Assembly (NCBI RefSeq): GCF_029894165.1
Contig: NZ_JARXXU010000001.1
Coordinates: 496,001 to 560,000, forward strand
Reading direction: 5' to 3'
Source: Aurantimicrobium minutum
GTDB lineage: Bacteria > Actinomycetota > Actinomycetes > Actinomycetales > Microbacteriaceae
DNA: 64,000 nucleotides
The position numbers and the translations under genes were made by a program. How positions within the stretch are numbered: position 1 is the stretch's first letter; the number at the start of each line of letters is the position of its first letter. Below are positions 20,565 to 32,015 of the stretch, piece after piece. The notes beneath the pieces were generated by a model that was not told the DNA's origin, did no database searches, and saw only the letters and a program-made list of their open reading frames with translations.

Positions 20565-22682
20565 GTGGCTCAAGAAGCCCTCACTGACCTAAACAAGGTC
20601 CGCAACATCGGCATCATGGCTCACATTGATGCTGGAAAGACCACCACCACTGAGCGAATCCTGTTCTACACCGGTGTGAACCACAAGATCGGTGAAACTC
20701 ACGATGGTGCGTCGACCATGGACTGGATGGCACAGGAGCAGGAGCGTGGTATCACGATTACTTCTGCTGCAACCACCTGTTTCTGGAACAAGAACCAGAT
20801 CAACATCATTGACACCCCCGGTCACGTTGACTTCACCGTGGAGGTGGAGCGTTCGCTCCGCGTTCTCGACGGTGCTGTTGCTGTGTTCGATGGTAAAGAA
20901 GGTGTGGAGCCTCAGTCTGAGACCGTATGGCGTCAGGCTGACAAGTACGACGTACCTCGTATCTGCTTCGTTAACAAGATGGACAAGCTGGGTGCTGACT
21001 TCTACTTCACCGTAGACACCATCATCAAGCGTCTGGGCGCTAAGCCACTTGTTATCCAGCTTCCTATCGGTTTCGAGAACACCTTCGAAGGTGTTGTTGA
21101 CCTGGTAGAGATGCGTGCACTCACCTGGCGTGGAGACGCCAAGGGTGACGTGGAAATGGGTGCCAAGTACGACATCGAAGAGATCCCTGCGGATCTCGTC
21201 GAGAAGGCTAACGAATACCGCGCAAAGCTCATCGAAGCTGTTGCGGAAGGCGACGACGAACTGCTCGAGCGTTACATGGAAGGCGACACCGACTTCTCGG
21301 TAGCCGAGATCAAGAAGGCCATCCGCAAGATGGTTATTGCTTCGGAAATCTACCCTGTGCTCTGTGGTTCTGCCTTCAAGAACCGTGGTGTTCAGCCCAT
21401 GCTTGACGCTGTTGTGGACTACCTCCCCAGCCCGCTCGACGTTGCCGCAACTCAGGGTCACGACGTGCGTGATGAGGAAAAGGTTCTCGAGCGTAAGCCT
21501 GATGCTTCCGAGCCTTTCGCCGCACTTGCATTCAAGGTTGCCGTTCACCCCTTCTTCGGTCGTCTGACTTACACCCGCGTTTACTCGGGTAAGGCAGAGT
21601 CCGGTGCACAGGTGCTCAACGCAACCAAGGACAAGAAGGAACGTATCGGCAAGATCTTCCAGATGCACGCCAACAAGGAAATCCCTGTTGACATCATGTC
21701 TGCTGGACACATCTACGCTGTTATCGGTCTGAAGGACACCACCACTGGTGACACCCTCTGCGATCCTGCCAACCCCATTGTTCTGGAGTCCATGAGCTTC
21801 CCCGAGCCCGTTATCTCGGTTGCGATTGAGCCCAAGACCAAGGCTGACCAGGAGAAGCTGGGTACTGCTATCCAGAAGCTTGCTGAAGAAGACCCCACCT
21901 TCCGCGTAGAGCAGGACCAGGAAACTGGTCAGACTGTCATCTCCGGTATGGGTGAGCTTCACCTCGACATCCTCGTTGACCGTATGCGTCGCGAGTTCAA
22001 TGTGGAGGCCAACGTGGGTAAGCCTCAGGTTGCCTACCGTGAGACCATCCGTCGCACTGTAGACAAGCACGACTACACCCACAAGAAGCAGACCGGTGGT
22101 TCAGGTCAGTTCGCTAAGGTCCAGATCTCGCTCGAGCCTCTCGCTGTAGAGGGCGACAAGATCTACGAATTCTCAAACCAGGTCACTGGTGGTCGTATTC
22201 CTCGTGAATACATCCCATCTGTTGACGCCGGTTTCCAGGCCTCCATGGCAGTCGGCGTTCTCGCTGGCTACCCCATGGTCGGCGTCAAGGGCATCCTCCT
22301 CGATGGTGCCTACCACGACGTTGACTCATCGGAAATGGCCTTCAAGCTTGCAGGCTCAATGGCCTTCAAGGAGGCGGCCCGAAAGGCTGACCCCGTACTT
22401 CTCGAGCCACTTATGGCTGTTGAAGTTCGTACTCCCGAGGAGTACATGGGTGATGTTATCGGTGACCTCAACTCTCGCCGTGGACAAATTCAGTCCATGG
22501 AAGATGCAACGGGTGTCAAGGTCGTTAGCGCCCTTGTTCCCCTGTCGGAGATGTTCGGATACGTCGGTGATCTGCGGTCTAAGACCTCAGGTCGCGCTGT
22601 GTACTCGATGACATTCGACAGTTACGCCGAGGTCCCGAAGGCTGTCGCCGACGAGATCGTCCAGAAAAACAAGGGCGAGTAA
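20565..22682 (+). CDS. fusA: Elongation factor G
   Basis: 705 residues, GTG start behind GGAGGAA. GTPase that moves tRNAs and mRNA through the ribosome. G1 AHIDAGKT (19-26), DTPGH, and NKMD are present, and the domain IV segment GGSGQFAKV follows in the C-terminal half. No changes stand out in the fusidic-acid region by eye. Confidence 0.98.
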   Translation: MAQEALTDLNKVRNIGIMAHIDAGKTTTTERILFYTGVNHKIGETHDGASTMDWMAQEQERGITITSAATTCFWNKNQINIIDTPGHVDFTVEVERSLRVLDGAVAVFDGKEGVEPQSETVWRQADKYDVPRICFVNKMDKLGADFYFTVDTIIKRLGAKPLVIQLPIGFENTFEGVVDLVEMRALTWRGDAKGDVEMGAKYDIEEIPADLVEKANEYRAKLIEAVAEGDDELLERYMEGDTDFSVAEIKKAIRKMVIASEIYPVLCGSAFKNRGVQPMLDAVVDYLPSPLDVAATQGHDVRDEEKVLERKPDASEPFAALAFKVAVHPFFGRLTYTRVYSGKAESGAQVLNATKDKKERIGKIFQMHANKEIPVDIMSAGHIYAVIGLKDTTTGDTLCDPANPIVLESMSFPEPVISVAIEPKTKADQEKLGTAIQKLAEEDPTFRVEQDQETGQTVISGMGELHLDILVDRMRREFNVEANVGKPQVAYRETIRRTVDKHDYTHKKQTGGSGQFAKVQISLEPLAVEGDKIYEFSNQVTGGRIPREYIPSVDAGFQASMAVGVLAGYPMVGVKGILLDGAYHDVDSSEMAFKLAGSMAFKEAARKADPVLLEPLMAVEVRTPEEYMGDVIGDLNSRRGQIQSMEDATGVKVVSALVPLSEMFGYVGDLRSKTSGRAVYSMTFDSYAEVPKAVADEIVQKNKGE

Positions 22683-22765
22683 TCTCGCTCCTTGTGAGTT
22701 CAGTAAAATAATCCAAACCCTGTAGTTTCCAACCGGAAGCTACTCGAATGTCCTAGGAGGACCCC

Positions 22766-23959
22766 GTGGCTAAGGCCAAATTCGAGCGCAACAAGCCTCA
22801 CGTAAACATCGGAACCATCGGACACGTTGACCACGGTAAGACCACTCTTACCGCAGCAATCTCCAAGGTTCTCGCTGACACCTACCCTTCGGCAACCAAC
22901 GTTCAGCGCGACTTCGCGTCGATCGACTCGGCTCCCGAAGAGCGTCAGCGTGGTATTACCATCAACATCTCGCACGTTGAGTACGAGACCCCCAAGCGTC
23001 ACTACGCACACGTTGACGCACCTGGCCACGCCGACTACATCAAGAACATGATTACCGGTGCTGCTCAGATGGATGGCGCAATCCTCGTGGTTGCTGCTAC
23101 CGACGGTCCTATGGCTCAGACTCGCGAGCACGTTCTGCTCGCAAAGCAGGTTGGTGTTCCTTACCTCCTCGTTGCTCTGAACAAGTCCGACATGGTTGAC
23201 GACGAAGAAATCCTGGAGCTCGTTGAGCTCGAGGTTCGTGAACTCCTCTCCAGCCAGGGCTTCGATGGCGACAACGCTCCTGTTGTTCGCGTATCTGGCC
23301 TCAAGGCTCTCGAGGGTGACGCACAGTGGACCAAGTCGATCTTGGATCTGATGGAAGCTGTTGACGCTTCTGTTCCAGACCCCATCCGCGACAAGGACAA
23401 GCCATTCCTCATGCCCGTTGAGGACGTCTTCACCATCACCGGTCGTGGAACCGTTGTAACCGGTCGCGCCGAGCGTGGAACCCTTGCAATCAACTCCGAA
23501 ATCGAAATCGTTGGTATTCGCCCCACTCAGAAGACCACCGTGACCGGTATCGAGATGTTCCACAAGCAGCTCGACGAAGCATGGGCTGGCGAGAACTGTG
23601 GTCTTCTTCTCCGCGGTACCAAGCGTGAAGATGTTGAGCGTGGTCAGGTTATCGTGAAGCCTGGTTCCGTTACTCCTCACACCAACTTCGAAGGAACTGC
23701 CTACATCCTGTCCAAGGATGAGGGTGGACGTCACAACCCATTCTTCGGAAACTACCGTCCTCAGTTCTACTTCCGCACCACTGACGTGACCGGCGTTATC
23801 ACCTTGCCTGAGGGCAAGGAAATGGTTATGCCTGGTGACACCACTGACATGACCGTTGAGCTGATTCAGCCCATCGCCATGGAAGAGGGCCTCGGCTTCG
23901 CTATCCGTGAGGGTGGCCGTACCGTAGGTGCTGGTACCGTAACCAAGATCATCAAGTAA
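22766..23959 (+). CDS. tuf: Elongation factor Tu
   Basis: 397 residues, GTG start behind AGGAGG. GTPase that delivers aminoacyl-tRNA. GHVDHGKT (19-26), DAPGH and NKSD form the G domain. It is the only tuf in the window and ends the rpsL-rpsG-fusA-tuf unit at a strong terminator. Confidence 0.98.
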   Translation: MAKAKFERNKPHVNIGTIGHVDHGKTTLTAAISKVLADTYPSATNVQRDFASIDSAPEERQRGITINISHVEYETPKRHYAHVDAPGHADYIKNMITGAAQMDGAILVVAATDGPMAQTREHVLLAKQVGVPYLLVALNKSDMVDDEEILELVELEVRELLSSQGFDGDNAPVVRVSGLKALEGDAQWTKSILDLMEAVDASVPDPIRDKDKPFLMPVEDVFTITGRGTVVTGRAERGTLAINSEIEIVGIRPTQKTTVTGIEMFHKQLDEAWAGENCGLLLRGTKREDVERGQVIVKPGSVTPHTNFEGTAYILSKDEGGRHNPFFGNYRPQFYFRTTDVTGVITLPEGKEMVMPGDTTDMTVELIQPIAMEEGLGFAIREGGRTVGAGTVTKIIK

Positions 23960-23977
23960 TTTCACGATTACTGATCG

Positions 23978-24006
23978 GAATGCCCCGGCCTTTGGCCGGG
24001 GCATTC
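23978..24006 (+). terminator. Terminator after tuf
   Basis: GAATGCCCCGGCC (23978-23990) and GGCCGGGGCATTC (23994-24006) form a 13-bp stem with a TTT loop, followed by TTCTTTTG. Confidence 0.92.
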
Positions 24007-24019
24007 TTCTTTTGTTCGA

Positions 24020-24025
24020 TAGTTT
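24020..24025 (+). promoter_or_regulatory. -10 box TAGTTT, leaderless start at 24033
   Basis: TAGTTT, 7 bases, then GTG at 24033. The promoter is packed against the tuf terminator; this decides the start of the cytochrome gene over an upstream TTG at 24012. Confidence 0.45.
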
Positions 24026-24032
24026 TGAGGGT

Positions 24033-24932
24033 GTGAGTGTGAAGCGGAAACAGGTGGCTGGCTGGGTGGCGGTCGTCCTCGTCGCGTTCGTCGCCGTGAT
24101 CCTGGTTGCCCAGTGGTTACGCACCTTGCCTGAGGTGGCCGTGTTCCTCTCGAACTACCGGGGAACCACCCCGTTGCCCGACGGTGCACCGGTGGGACTT
24201 CCTGCCTGGCTGGGTTGGCAGCACTACCTCAACATGTTCTTTATCCTGCTGGCTATTCGCACCGGCTGGATTATTCGGTCCAAGAAGCGACCTCCTGCAT
24301 TCTGGACCCGCAGCGACAAGGGCCTTCTCAGATACACCGGGCCTGCCCAGCGCATGGGGATTTATCACTGGTTCCACCTCAGTATCGATTTCCTCTGGGT
24401 GATCAACGGAGCACTGTTTATGGTGCTGTTGTTTACCACGGGGCAGTGGATGCGAATCGTGCCCACCAGCTGGGATGTGTTCCCCAACGCCATTTCCGCA
24501 GCGTTGCAATATGCCTCACTGCGCTGGCCGGTTGATAACGCCTGGGTGAACTACAACAGCTTGCAAGTTTTGGCCTACTTCGTCACCGTCTTTATTGCCG
24601 CTCCGCTGGCCATCTTCACCGGAGTGCGTCTCTCACCGGCCTGGCCAAAGCAGGGCTGGCTTCATCGCGCATTTCCAGAGACGCTCTCTCGTCGCACGCA
24701 CGCTTTCGTCATGTTCTACTTCTTCGTCTTCATCGTCGCGCACGTGACTCTGGTGCTCACCACCGGTGCCCTGCGTAACCTCAACATGATGTTTGCCGCA
24801 AATGACGGCACGAGCTGGTGGGGTGCCGGTATCTTTGCCCTGGCTCTGGCGTCCATGGTGGTGGCCTGGTTCCTGGTCAAGCCCCGTGTGCTCAAGCCCA
24901 TTGCGAAACTGAGCGGAAAAGTTCAGGGCTAA
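24033..24932 (+). CDS. Cytochrome b561-like membrane protein
   Basis: 299 residues from GTG 24033. At least four membrane segments with paired histidines (GWQHYLNM, IYHWFHLSIDF, RRTHAFVMFYFFVFIVAH) that can hold two b-type haems, as in the cytochrome b/b6 partners of molybdenum oxidoreductases and hydrogenases. No partner oxidoreductase lies next to it; the next gene is a SulP transporter 64 bases on. It probably passes electrons between quinone and an unknown periplasmic-side enzyme. Confidence 0.72.
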   Translation: MSVKRKQVAGWVAVVLVAFVAVILVAQWLRTLPEVAVFLSNYRGTTPLPDGAPVGLPAWLGWQHYLNMFFILLAIRTGWIIRSKKRPPAFWTRSDKGLLRYTGPAQRMGIYHWFHLSIDFLWVINGALFMVLLFTTGQWMRIVPTSWDVFPNAISAALQYASLRWPVDNAWVNYNSLQVLAYFVTVFIAAPLAIFTGVRLSPAWPKQGWLHRAFPETLSRRTHAFVMFYFFVFIVAHVTLVLTTGALRNLNMMFAANDGTSWWGAGIFALALASMVVAWFLVKPRVLKPIAKLSGKVQG

Positions 24933-24983
24933 GCCTTCCCCGTGAGCGGAAGGCGGTGTGCAGGGAAACCTGCTGGCCAGGCA

Positions 24984-24989
24984 TAGTCT
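24984..24989 (+). promoter_or_regulatory. -10 box TAGTCT, leaderless start at 24997
   Basis: TAGTCT, 7 bases, then ATG at 24997. This supports the ATG over an upstream GTG at 24958. Confidence 0.5.
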
Positions 24990-24996
24990 TGCTGGC

Positions 24997-26664
24997 ATGT
25001 GGGCGACACTGCGGTCATTGCTCCCGGGGAGGGCAGACTATTCCGCCCTGCCCCGTTCCTGGAAGCAGGATCTACTCGCCGGGGTCACCGTTGGCATCGT
25101 TGCTTTACCCTTAGCTTTAGCATTTGGGGTCAGTTCGGGGGTCGGAGCGGAGGCTGGGTTGATCACGGCCGTGGTGGCCGGGTTCATTGCTGCCGTCTTC
25201 GGCGGATCCAATGTGCAGGTCTCTGGCCCGACCGGGGCCATGGTGGTGGTGTTGGCCCCGATTGTGGCCACGCATGGTGCGGGGTCCGTTGTCATCGTGG
25301 GTCTGATGGCGGGCGTCCTCGTCGTTTTGCTGGGTTTGTTCAGGCTCGGCCGTGCCGTCGCGTTCATTCCCTGGCCGGTCATTGAAGGTTTCACTCTCGG
25401 GATTGCCGTCATCATCTTTGTGCAACAAATCCCAGCAGCCGTGGGTTCACCGGAGTTTGCCGAATCACCCAACGCCGTGATCTCTGCCTGGAATGCGATT
25501 CAGGCCACGACTCTCGATCTGGCGCTGTGGTCACTGGGAGCAGTGTTGATCGTGGCACTGATCATGGTGGTCACTCCGAAGTTCATACCGGTTGTGCCAG
25601 GGTCCATCCTGGGAATCATCCTTATGACGGTCATTGCCGAAGTGACCGGTTCACCCTTGGCCAGAATCGGAGAGCTTCCTTCTTCTTTGGGGCTTCCCTC
25701 GCTGCCTGATTTTGCGGGCGTTCCCCTCGGGGAATTAATTGTTCCCGCCCTCGCCGTGGCCGCCCTGGCCTCCATTGAGTCCTTGCTGTCAGCTCGAGTT
25801 GCTGCGGGCATGGCGAATACCGGAACGTTCCATCCCGACCGAGAACTAGTCGGACAAGGCCTGGCCTCGATTGGTTCGGCACTCTTCGGTGGCATGCCCG
25901 CCACCGGTGCCATTGCCCGCACCGCGGTCAATGTCCGGTCCGGTGCGAAGACCCGCATGGCCGCAGTGGTGCATGCCGGTGTATTGCTCGCAGTGGTCTA
26001 TCTGGCCACCGGGCCCGTGTCCCGGATTCCCCTGGCAGCGCTCGCGGGGGTGCTGATGGTGACCGCAATCAGAATGGTGCCCAGCGCAGCAGCCTGGCGC
26101 ATCCTGCGCAGCACCAAACATGATGCGCTTATCTTTGTGGTGACCGCAGTCATCACGGTGACGCTCGATCTGGTGGAAGCCGTCGTGGTTGGCATTATCG
26201 TCACCGTGCTGTTTTCTCTGCGAGCCTGGTTCCTGCGCAATCGGCTCATCGAAGTTCCTCTGCCGGAACCTGCACGATCCGGCGACGACCGGATTGTGGT
26301 GTTCCGCATCGAGGGGGCGTTGTTCTTTGGCGTGGCCGACAAGATTCATGGCCTCATCACGAGCCACCCGAATGTGTCGGTGGTGATTGTGCAGTTGTCG
26401 GGCGTGCAGTTCCTGGATGCCACCGGGGCGCAGATCTTGGCCGATATTGTGATGCAGCTCGAGCGAGACGGCAAGACCGCCATTCTCAAGGGAATTCCTG
26501 CCCAACACAGAGAGCTGGTCATGCGCGTGGGGGCACTGGGGAAGCTCCGTCACCCCAACCATGTTTTCGAGGATTTTGACCTCGCGGTGGCCCATGCGCG
26601 CTCACATATAACACGCGAGGATGCTGCAGCAGCGGAAGGTCTGCCCAGACCCTTCTTTGGCTAA
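24997..26664 (+). CDS. SulP family anion transporter with STAS domain
   Basis: 555 residues from ATG 24997. About ten membrane segments with the SulP signature regions (GVTVGIVALPLALAFGV, GGSNVQVSGPTGAM, ASIESLLSARVA), then a cytoplasmic STAS domain (IEGALFFGVADKI, IVQLSGVQFLDATGAQILAD). SulP proteins carry sulfate, bicarbonate or other anions with proton or sodium. The substrate cannot be read from sequence; bicarbonate and sulfate are both possible. It ends 361 bases before rpsJ. Confidence 0.88.
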   Translation: MWATLRSLLPGRADYSALPRSWKQDLLAGVTVGIVALPLALAFGVSSGVGAEAGLITAVVAGFIAAVFGGSNVQVSGPTGAMVVVLAPIVATHGAGSVVIVGLMAGVLVVLLGLFRLGRAVAFIPWPVIEGFTLGIAVIIFVQQIPAAVGSPEFAESPNAVISAWNAIQATTLDLALWSLGAVLIVALIMVVTPKFIPVVPGSILGIILMTVIAEVTGSPLARIGELPSSLGLPSLPDFAGVPLGELIVPALAVAALASIESLLSARVAAGMANTGTFHPDRELVGQGLASIGSALFGGMPATGAIARTAVNVRSGAKTRMAAVVHAGVLLAVVYLATGPVSRIPLAALAGVLMVTAIRMVPSAAAWRILRSTKHDALIFVVTAVITVTLDLVEAVVVGIIVTVLFSLRAWFLRNRLIEVPLPEPARSGDDRIVVFRIEGALFFGVADKIHGLITSHPNVSVVIVQLSGVQFLDATGAQILADIVMQLERDGKTAILKGIPAQHRELVMRVGALGKLRHPNHVFEDFDLAVAHARSHITREDAAAAEGLPRPFFG

Positions 26665-27025
26665 GCTGACTCCGGCGTCTTTTCGGGGCAATCTCCCCGA
26701 CACGCCCGGGTTGCATTCAGCTTGTATTGTGTGGCAGACTCTTCAAGTTCGACATTTTCTGCCTTTGTGCAGAAATCACTACCCTGACTGTGCATAACGG
26801 CGGAATCATTCCGATCACGTTAGGCCGCAGGTAGAGAACATCGCCACAGCTCCGTGAAGAGCCTGGAGTAATCCAGACTTCGCCGTGTTCGCACGACAAG
26901 AGCCGAGGCACATTGACATGTAAACAGTGGTGCGAAACAAATACGTAGAGTGCCAGCGTTTAAAACGCGAAGCGTCCAATGCAGCTCCGAGGCTGTACGA
27001 CGCTCTGAATGAAAGAGAGAGTCAC
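26665..27025 (+). other. rpsJ: Promoter and leader of the S10 ribosomal operon
   Basis: 361 bases without a gene. A possible promoter is TTGCAT (26711-26716), 18 bases, CAGACT (26735-26740), which would give a leader of about 280 bases. A hairpin at 26856-26881 (GAAG, CTGGA, GTAA loop, TCCAG, CTTC) lies in it. Long S10 leaders carry L4-mediated control in some bacteria; no match to the E. coli structure is visible. Confidence 0.4.
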
Positions 27026-27334
27026 ATGGCGGGACAAAAGATCCGCATTCGACTTAAGTCATATGACCACGAGGTCATTGACTCCTCGGCGCGCAAGATT
27101 GTCGACACTGTTACCCGTGCGGGTGCAACTGTTGTCGGCCCTGTGCCCCTTCCTACTGAGAAGAACGTGGTGTGTGTCATCCGCTCTCCTCACAAGTACA
27201 AGGACAGCCGCGAGCACTTTGAGATGCGCACCCACAAGCGTTTGATCGACATCGTCGACCCCACGCCCAAGGCTGTGGACTCGCTTATGCGCCTTGACCT
27301 CCCAGCTGACGTCAACATTGAGATCAAGCTCTAG
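27026..27334 (+). CDS. rpsJ: 30S ribosomal protein S10
   Basis: 102 residues from ATG 27026 ([17 protein letters not shown]), the family's usual start, with GAGAGAG upstream; the frame is open further upstream but that part is not conserved. First gene of the S10 operon. Confidence 0.97.
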   Translation: MAGQKIRIRLKSYDHEVIDSSARKIVDTVTRAGATVVGPVPLPTEKNVVCVIRSPHKYKDSREHFEMRTHKRLIDIVDPTPKAVDSLMRLDLPADVNIEIKL

Positions 27335-27342
27335 GGGTCACG

Positions 27343-27999
27343 ATGGCAAATCCAACTAAGACTGTTAAGGGTCTGCTCGGCAAGAAGCTGGGTATGACTC
27401 AGGTATGGGACGAAAACAACAAGCTTGTTCCCGTGACCGTGATTGAAATCACTCCCAACGTTGTAACCCAGTTGCGCACCACTGAGAAGGACGGCTACGA
27501 AGCCGTACAGATCGCCGGTGGCGCTATTGACCCTCGCAAGGTTAACAAGCCCGCGACCGGTCACTTTGACAAGGCTGGGGTTACTCCTCGCCGTCACGTC
27601 ACTGAGGTTCGCACCCCCGACGCTGCGTCCTACTCCGTAGGTCAGGAACTCACCGTTGACTCCACCTTTGAAGCCGGCCAGAAGGTCGACGTCATGGGCA
27701 CGAGCAAGGGTAAGGGTTTCGCCGGTGTGATGAAGCGTCACAACTTCAAGGGTGTTTCCGCATCACACGGTGCACACCGTAACCACCGTAAGCCCGGTTC
27801 GATCGGTGCTTCTTCGACCCCCAGCCGCGTCTTCAAGGGCATGCGCATGGCCGGTCGTATGGGTGGAGAGCGCGTGACCGTGCTCAACCTCAAGGTTCAC
27901 GCAGTAGACGCAGAGAAGGGCCTCTTGCTCGTCAAGGGCGCTGTTCCCGGTGCACGTGGCCGCCTCGTATTCGTTCGCAACGCAGTGAAGGGGGCGTAG
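27343..27999 (+). CDS. rplC: 50S ribosomal protein L3
   Basis: 218 residues. [15 protein letters not shown] at the start and the loop [19 protein letters not shown] that reaches the peptidyl transferase centre are intact. Follows rpsJ after 8 bases. Confidence 0.97.
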   Translation: MANPTKTVKGLLGKKLGMTQVWDENNKLVPVTVIEITPNVVTQLRTTEKDGYEAVQIAGGAIDPRKVNKPATGHFDKAGVTPRRHVTEVRTPDAASYSVGQELTVDSTFEAGQKVDVMGTSKGKGFAGVMKRHNFKGVSASHGAHRNHRKPGSIGASSTPSRVFKGMRMAGRMGGERVTVLNLKVHAVDAEKGLLLVKGAVPGARGRLVFVRNAVKGA

Positions 28000-28002
28000 T
28001 CC

Positions 28003-28650
28003 ATGGCTACCGTTACCACTCTCGACGTCGTTGACCTCAAGGGCAAGAAGGCTGGCTCTGTTGAGCTTCCTGCTGAACTCTTTGACGTCACCGTTAACGT
28101 CCCACTGATCCACCAGGTTGTCGTCGCTCAGCTTGCTGCTGCCCGTCAGGGTACGCACAAGGTCAAGAGCCGCGGCGAGGTTTCTGGTGCAGGTCGCAAG
28201 CCGTTCAAGCAGAAGGGAACCGGTCGCGCTCGTCAGGGTTCGATCCGTGCTCCTCACATGACTGGTGGTGGAATCGTCCACGGACCAACCCCACGCAGCT
28301 ATGCACAGCGCACCCCCAAGAAGATGATTGCTGCAGCTCTGCTCGGTGCTCTTTCGGACCGCGCTCGTGGTGGACGTCTTCACGCCGTCACCGCTTTCGG
28401 CGAGAACGCACCTTCGACCAAGGTTGCTTCGGACTTCTTGAACACCATCGCCAAGAGCAGGAACGTCCTCATCGTTCTTGACCGCAACGATGACCTGTCG
28501 CTCAAGAGCGTTCGCAACCTTCCTAACGTTCACGTTCTGAACTCAGACCAGCTGAACGCTTACGACGTGCTCGTCTCTGACGACATCGTGTTCACTCAGG
28601 AAGCAATTACTTCCTTCGTGAACAGCAAGAAGAAGGAAGAGGCCAAGTAA
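28003..28650 (+). CDS. rplD: 50S ribosomal protein L4
   Basis: 215 residues. The extended loop [20 protein letters not shown] that lines the exit tunnel is intact. The stop overlaps rplW (TAATG). Confidence 0.97.
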   Translation: MATVTTLDVVDLKGKKAGSVELPAELFDVTVNVPLIHQVVVAQLAAARQGTHKVKSRGEVSGAGRKPFKQKGTGRARQGSIRAPHMTGGGIVHGPTPRSYAQRTPKKMIAAALLGALSDRARGGRLHAVTAFGENAPSTKVASDFLNTIAKSRNVLIVLDRNDDLSLKSVRNLPNVHVLNSDQLNAYDVLVSDDIVFTQEAITSFVNSKKKEEAK

Positions 28651-28955
28651 TGACTAACGCAGCTTGGAACAAGGACCCTCGCGATGTTGTCATCGCACCG
28701 GTTGTTTCGGAGAAGAGCTACGGTCTGATCGACGAAGGTAAGTACACCTTCCTGGTTGACCCTCGTTCAAACAAGACCGAAATCAAGCTCGCTATCGAGA
28801 AAATCTTCTCGGTAGAGGTTGCTTCGATCAACACCCTGAACCGTCAGGGTAAGACCCGCCGTACCAAGTTTGGCCAGGGCAAGCGCAAGGACACCAAGCG
28901 CGCCATTGTCACTCTGAAGTCCGGTTCCATCGACATCTTTACGGCCGTTGGCTAA
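28650..28955 (+). CDS. rplW: 50S ribosomal protein L23
   Basis: 101 residues; binds near the exit tunnel and docks trigger factor and [18 protein letters not shown] is typical. Coupled to rplD. Confidence 0.96.
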   Translation: MTNAAWNKDPRDVVIAPVVSEKSYGLIDEGKYTFLVDPRSNKTEIKLAIEKIFSVEVASINTLNRQGKTRRTKFGQGKRKDTKRAIVTLKSGSIDIFTAVG

Positions 28956-28980
28956 GCGGAACGGATAAAGAGGACTCATC

Positions 28981-29817
28981 ATGGCTATTCGTAAGTACAA
29001 GCCCACAACCCCGGGCCGTCGCGGCTCGAGCGTTGCGGACTTCGCTGAAATCACTCGTTCGACTCCTGAAAAGTCGTTGCTCCGCCCCCTGTCCAAGACC
29101 GGTGGCCGCAACAACCAGGGTCGTATCACTACCCGTCACATCGGTGGTGGCCACAAGCGCCAGTACCGTGTTATCGACTTCCGTCGTAACGACAAGGACG
29201 GCGTACTGGCCAAGGTCGCTCACATTGAGTACGACCCCAACCGCACCGCACGTATTGCACTTCTTCACTTCGTTGATGGCACCAAGCGCTACATCTTGGC
29301 TCCCAACAAGCTGAACCAGGGTGACTTCGTTGAGTCGGGCGCAAGTGCCGACATCAAGCCAGGTAACAACCTGCCGTTGAAGAACATCCCTACCGGTACC
29401 GTCATCCACGCGATCGAGCTCAAGCCCGGTGGCGGCGCAAAGATGGCACGTTCCGCAGGTGCATCTGTTCGTCTCGTTGCGAAGGACGGCCCCTACGCGC
29501 AGCTTCGTCTGCCTTCGGGTGAAATCCGTAACGTTGATGCTCGTTGCCGCGCCACCATTGGTGAAGTCGGTAACGCCGAGCAGTCGAACATCAACTGGGG
29601 TAAGGCAGGCCGCATGCGTTGGAAGGGCGTCCGCCCAACCGTTCGTGGTGTTGCTATGAACCCAGTCGACCACCCACACGGTGGTGGTGAGGGTAAGACC
29701 TCCGGTGGTCGTCACCCTGTCAGCCCCTGGGGTAAGAAGGAAGGCCGTACACGCCGTCCTAACCAGGAAAGCGACAAGCTCATCGTTCGCCGTCGTACCG
29801 TCGGCAAGAAGCGCTAG
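28981..29817 (+). CDS. rplB: 50S ribosomal protein L2
   Basis: 278 residues. Near the peptidyl transferase centre; the [16 protein letters not shown] loop with its conserved His is intact. GAGGAC lies before the ATG. Confidence 0.97.
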   Translation: MAIRKYKPTTPGRRGSSVADFAEITRSTPEKSLLRPLSKTGGRNNQGRITTRHIGGGHKRQYRVIDFRRNDKDGVLAKVAHIEYDPNRTARIALLHFVDGTKRYILAPNKLNQGDFVESGASADIKPGNNLPLKNIPTGTVIHAIELKPGGGAKMARSAGASVRLVAKDGPYAQLRLPSGEIRNVDARCRATIGEVGNAEQSNINWGKAGRMRWKGVRPTVRGVAMNPVDHPHGGGEGKTSGGRHPVSPWGKKEGRTRRPNQESDKLIVRRRTVGKKR

Positions 29818-29832
29818 TAGGAGTTTAAGAAG

Positions 29833-30114
29833 ATGCCACGCAGTCTTAAGAAGGGCCCCTTCGTTGACGAACACCTGCTCCGCAAGGTAGTTCGCCAGAA
29901 CGAGGCCAACACAAAGAACGTAATCAAGACCTGGTCGCGTCGATCGATGATCATCCCCGCGATGCTCGGTCACACGATTGCAGTTCACGACGGTCGCAAG
30001 CACATTCCTGTGTTCGTTACCGAAACCATGGTCGGTCACAAGCTTGGTGAATTTGCACCAACTCGTACCTTCCGCGGTCACGTGAAGGACGACAAGAAGG
30101 GCCGTCGCCGCTAA
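29833..30114 (+). CDS. rpsS: 30S ribosomal protein S19
   Basis: 93 residues, [16 protein letters not shown] and [13 protein letters not shown] as usual. Confidence 0.97.
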   Translation: MPRSLKKGPFVDEHLLRKVVRQNEANTKNVIKTWSRRSMIIPAMLGHTIAVHDGRKHIPVFVTETMVGHKLGEFAPTRTFRGHVKDDKKGRRR

Positions 30115-30140
30115 CCGCGGTGACGATAGGAGGAATAGAA

Positions 30141-30536
30141 ATGGTGGAGTCAGTCGCACGTGTGCGTCACATCCGCGTTACCCCTATGAAGGCTCGACGC
30201 GTTGTTAACCTGATCCGTGGAAAGCAGGCTCACGAAGCTCTCGCGATTCTGAAGTTCGCACCTCAGACCGCGTCCGAGCCCGTCTACAAGCTTGTTGCTT
30301 CGGCTATCGCAAACGCTCGTGTCAAGGCAGATGCTGCAAACGCATTCCTTGACGAGCAGGACCTGTTCATCTCGGAGGCTTTTGTCGACGAGGGTGCAAC
30401 CCTGAAGCGTTTCCGTCCCCGTGCACAGGGTCGCGCATTCAAGATCTTGAAGCGCACCAGCCACATCACTGTCGTACTTGCTACCCCCGATGAACTCGAG
30501 GTTGCTGGCAAGGCTGCGAAGAAGGAGGCCAAGTAA
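30141..30536 (+). CDS. rplV: 50S ribosomal protein L22
   Basis: 131 residues from ATG 30141, chosen for AGGAGG 7 bases upstream; an upstream ATG at 30120 has no such site. The hairpin loop lining the exit tunnel ([11 protein letters not shown]) is intact. The stop overlaps rpsC (TAATG). Confidence 0.96.
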   Translation: MVESVARVRHIRVTPMKARRVVNLIRGKQAHEALAILKFAPQTASEPVYKLVASAIANARVKADAANAFLDEQDLFISEAFVDEGATLKRFRPRAQGRAFKILKRTSHITVVLATPDELEVAGKAAKKEAK

Positions 30537-31291
30537 TGGGCCAGAAAGTAAACCCCTACGGCTTCCGCCTGGGAATCACCACCGACCACGTGTCGCGTTG
30601 GTTCTCCGACAGCACGAAGAAGGGTCAGCGTTACTCAGACTTCGTGACTGAGGATGTCAAGATCCGTCGCATGCTGAGCGAGACCCTCGACCGTGCAGGT
30701 GTTGCACGCATCGAGATCGAGCGCACCCGTGACCGCGTCCGCGTTGACATTCACACTGCCCGTCCCGGCATTGTGATCGGTCGCCGTGGCGCCGAGGCTG
30801 AGCGCATCCGCGCTGACCTCGAAAAGCTCACCGGTAAGCAGATCCAGCTCAACATCCTCGAGGTGAAGAACCCCGAGGCTGAGGCTCAGCTGGTCGCTCA
30901 GGGTATTGCTGAGCAGCTCGCAGGTCGTGTGGCTTTCCGTCGCGCAATGCGTAAGGGCCTTCAGGGCGCTCAGCGCGCTGGCGCCAAGGGTATTCGTATC
31001 CAGGTGTCCGGTCGTTTGGGTGGCGCTGAAATGAGCCGCTCCGAGTTCTACCGTGAAGGTCGTGTGCCTCTGCACACTCTTCGCGCGAACATCGACTACG
31101 GCTTCTACGAGGCCAAGACCACCTTCGGCCGCATTGGTGTGAAGGTATGGATTTACAAGGGCGACATCACCAACAAGGAGCTTGCTCGTGAGCAGGCCAA
31201 CCAGAAGAGTGTCCGTCCCGAACGTAGTGACCGTCCCCGTCGCGCCCCTCAGGGCGAGAAGGCTCCGGTTGCAGCAGGAGTTGAGGCATAA
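30536..31291 (+). CDS. rpsC: 30S ribosomal protein S3
   Basis: 251 residues. KH domain with [16 protein letters not shown], then the conserved C-terminal domain, and a basic then Ala/Val tail ([19 protein letters not shown]). mRNA entry site protein. Confidence 0.97.
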   Translation: MGQKVNPYGFRLGITTDHVSRWFSDSTKKGQRYSDFVTEDVKIRRMLSETLDRAGVARIEIERTRDRVRVDIHTARPGIVIGRRGAEAERIRADLEKLTGKQIQLNILEVKNPEAEAQLVAQGIAEQLAGRVAFRRAMRKGLQGAQRAGAKGIRIQVSGRLGGAEMSRSEFYREGRVPLHTLRANIDYGFYEAKTTFGRIGVKVWIYKGDITNKELAREQANQKSVRPERSDRPRRAPQGEKAPVAAGVEA

Positions 31292-31293
31292 CC

Positions 31294-31713
31294 ATGTTGA
31301 TTCCACGTCGAGTAAAGCACCGTAAGCAGCACCACCCCGGCCGTTCCGGCCAGGCAACTGGTGGTACCAAGGTGTCGTTCGGTGAGTTCGGTATCCAGGC
31401 TCTGACCCCCGCCTATGTGACCAACCGTCAGATCGAGTCCGCTCGTATCGCGATGACCCGTCACATCAAGCGTGGTGGAAAGGTTTGGATCAACATCTAC
31501 CCTGACCGTCCTCTGACCAAGAAGCCAGCTGAAACCCGCATGGGTTCCGGTAAGGGTTCACCAGAGTGGTGGGTAGCTAACGTCAAGCCAGGCCGCGTTC
31601 TCTTTGAGCTCAGCGGTGTGAACGAGACCATTGCTCGTGAAGCAATGACTCGTGCAATCCACAAGCTGCCCCTCAAGGCACGCATCATCAAGCGCGAGGA
31701 GGGAGACGCATAA
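31294..31713 (+). CDS. rplP: 50S ribosomal protein L16
   Basis: 139 residues. [19 protein letters not shown] and [14 protein letters not shown] are typical. The stop overlaps rpmC (TAATG). Confidence 0.97.
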   Translation: MLIPRRVKHRKQHHPGRSGQATGGTKVSFGEFGIQALTPAYVTNRQIESARIAMTRHIKRGGKVWINIYPDRPLTKKPAETRMGSGKGSPEWWVANVKPGRVLFELSGVNETIAREAMTRAIHKLPLKARIIKREEGDA

Positions 31714-32015
31714 TGGCTATCGGATCCAAGGAACTCGGTTCCAGCGAGCTGGACACCTTTGACAACGAGCGTCTCGTAGAAGAGCTCCGTAAGGCGAAGG
31801 AAGAGCTGTTCAACCTGCGCTTCCAGTCGGCTACCGGCCAGCTCGAGAGCCACGGACGCCTTCGTGCTGTCAAGCGCGATATCGCACGCATCTACACGGT
31901 TATCCGTGAGCGCGAGCTCGGTATTCGTGCAACGCCTGCTGCAGCTCCTGCTCCAGCCAAGGCTGAGAAGAAGACCAAGGCCGTCAAGGCCGAGACCGCG
32001 GAGGAGACCGAATAA
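31713..32015 (+). CDS. rpmC: 50S ribosomal protein L29 with Ala/Lys tail
   Basis: 100 residues, longer than the usual 65-70. The L29 core ([20 protein letters not shown]) is followed from about residue 70 by a low-complexity tail of Ala, Pro, Lys and Glu ([18 protein letters not shown]). Coupled at both ends by TAATG. Confidence 0.95.
   Translation: MAIGSKELGSSELDTFDNERLVEELRKAKEELFNLRFQSATGQLESHGRLRAVKRDIARIYTVIRERELGIRATPAAAPAPAKAEKKTKAVKAETAEETE

Noticed and set aside
24958-24996. GTG at 24958 as the start of the SulP gene
   Set aside because: The first residues are not conserved and the -10 box points to ATG 24997.
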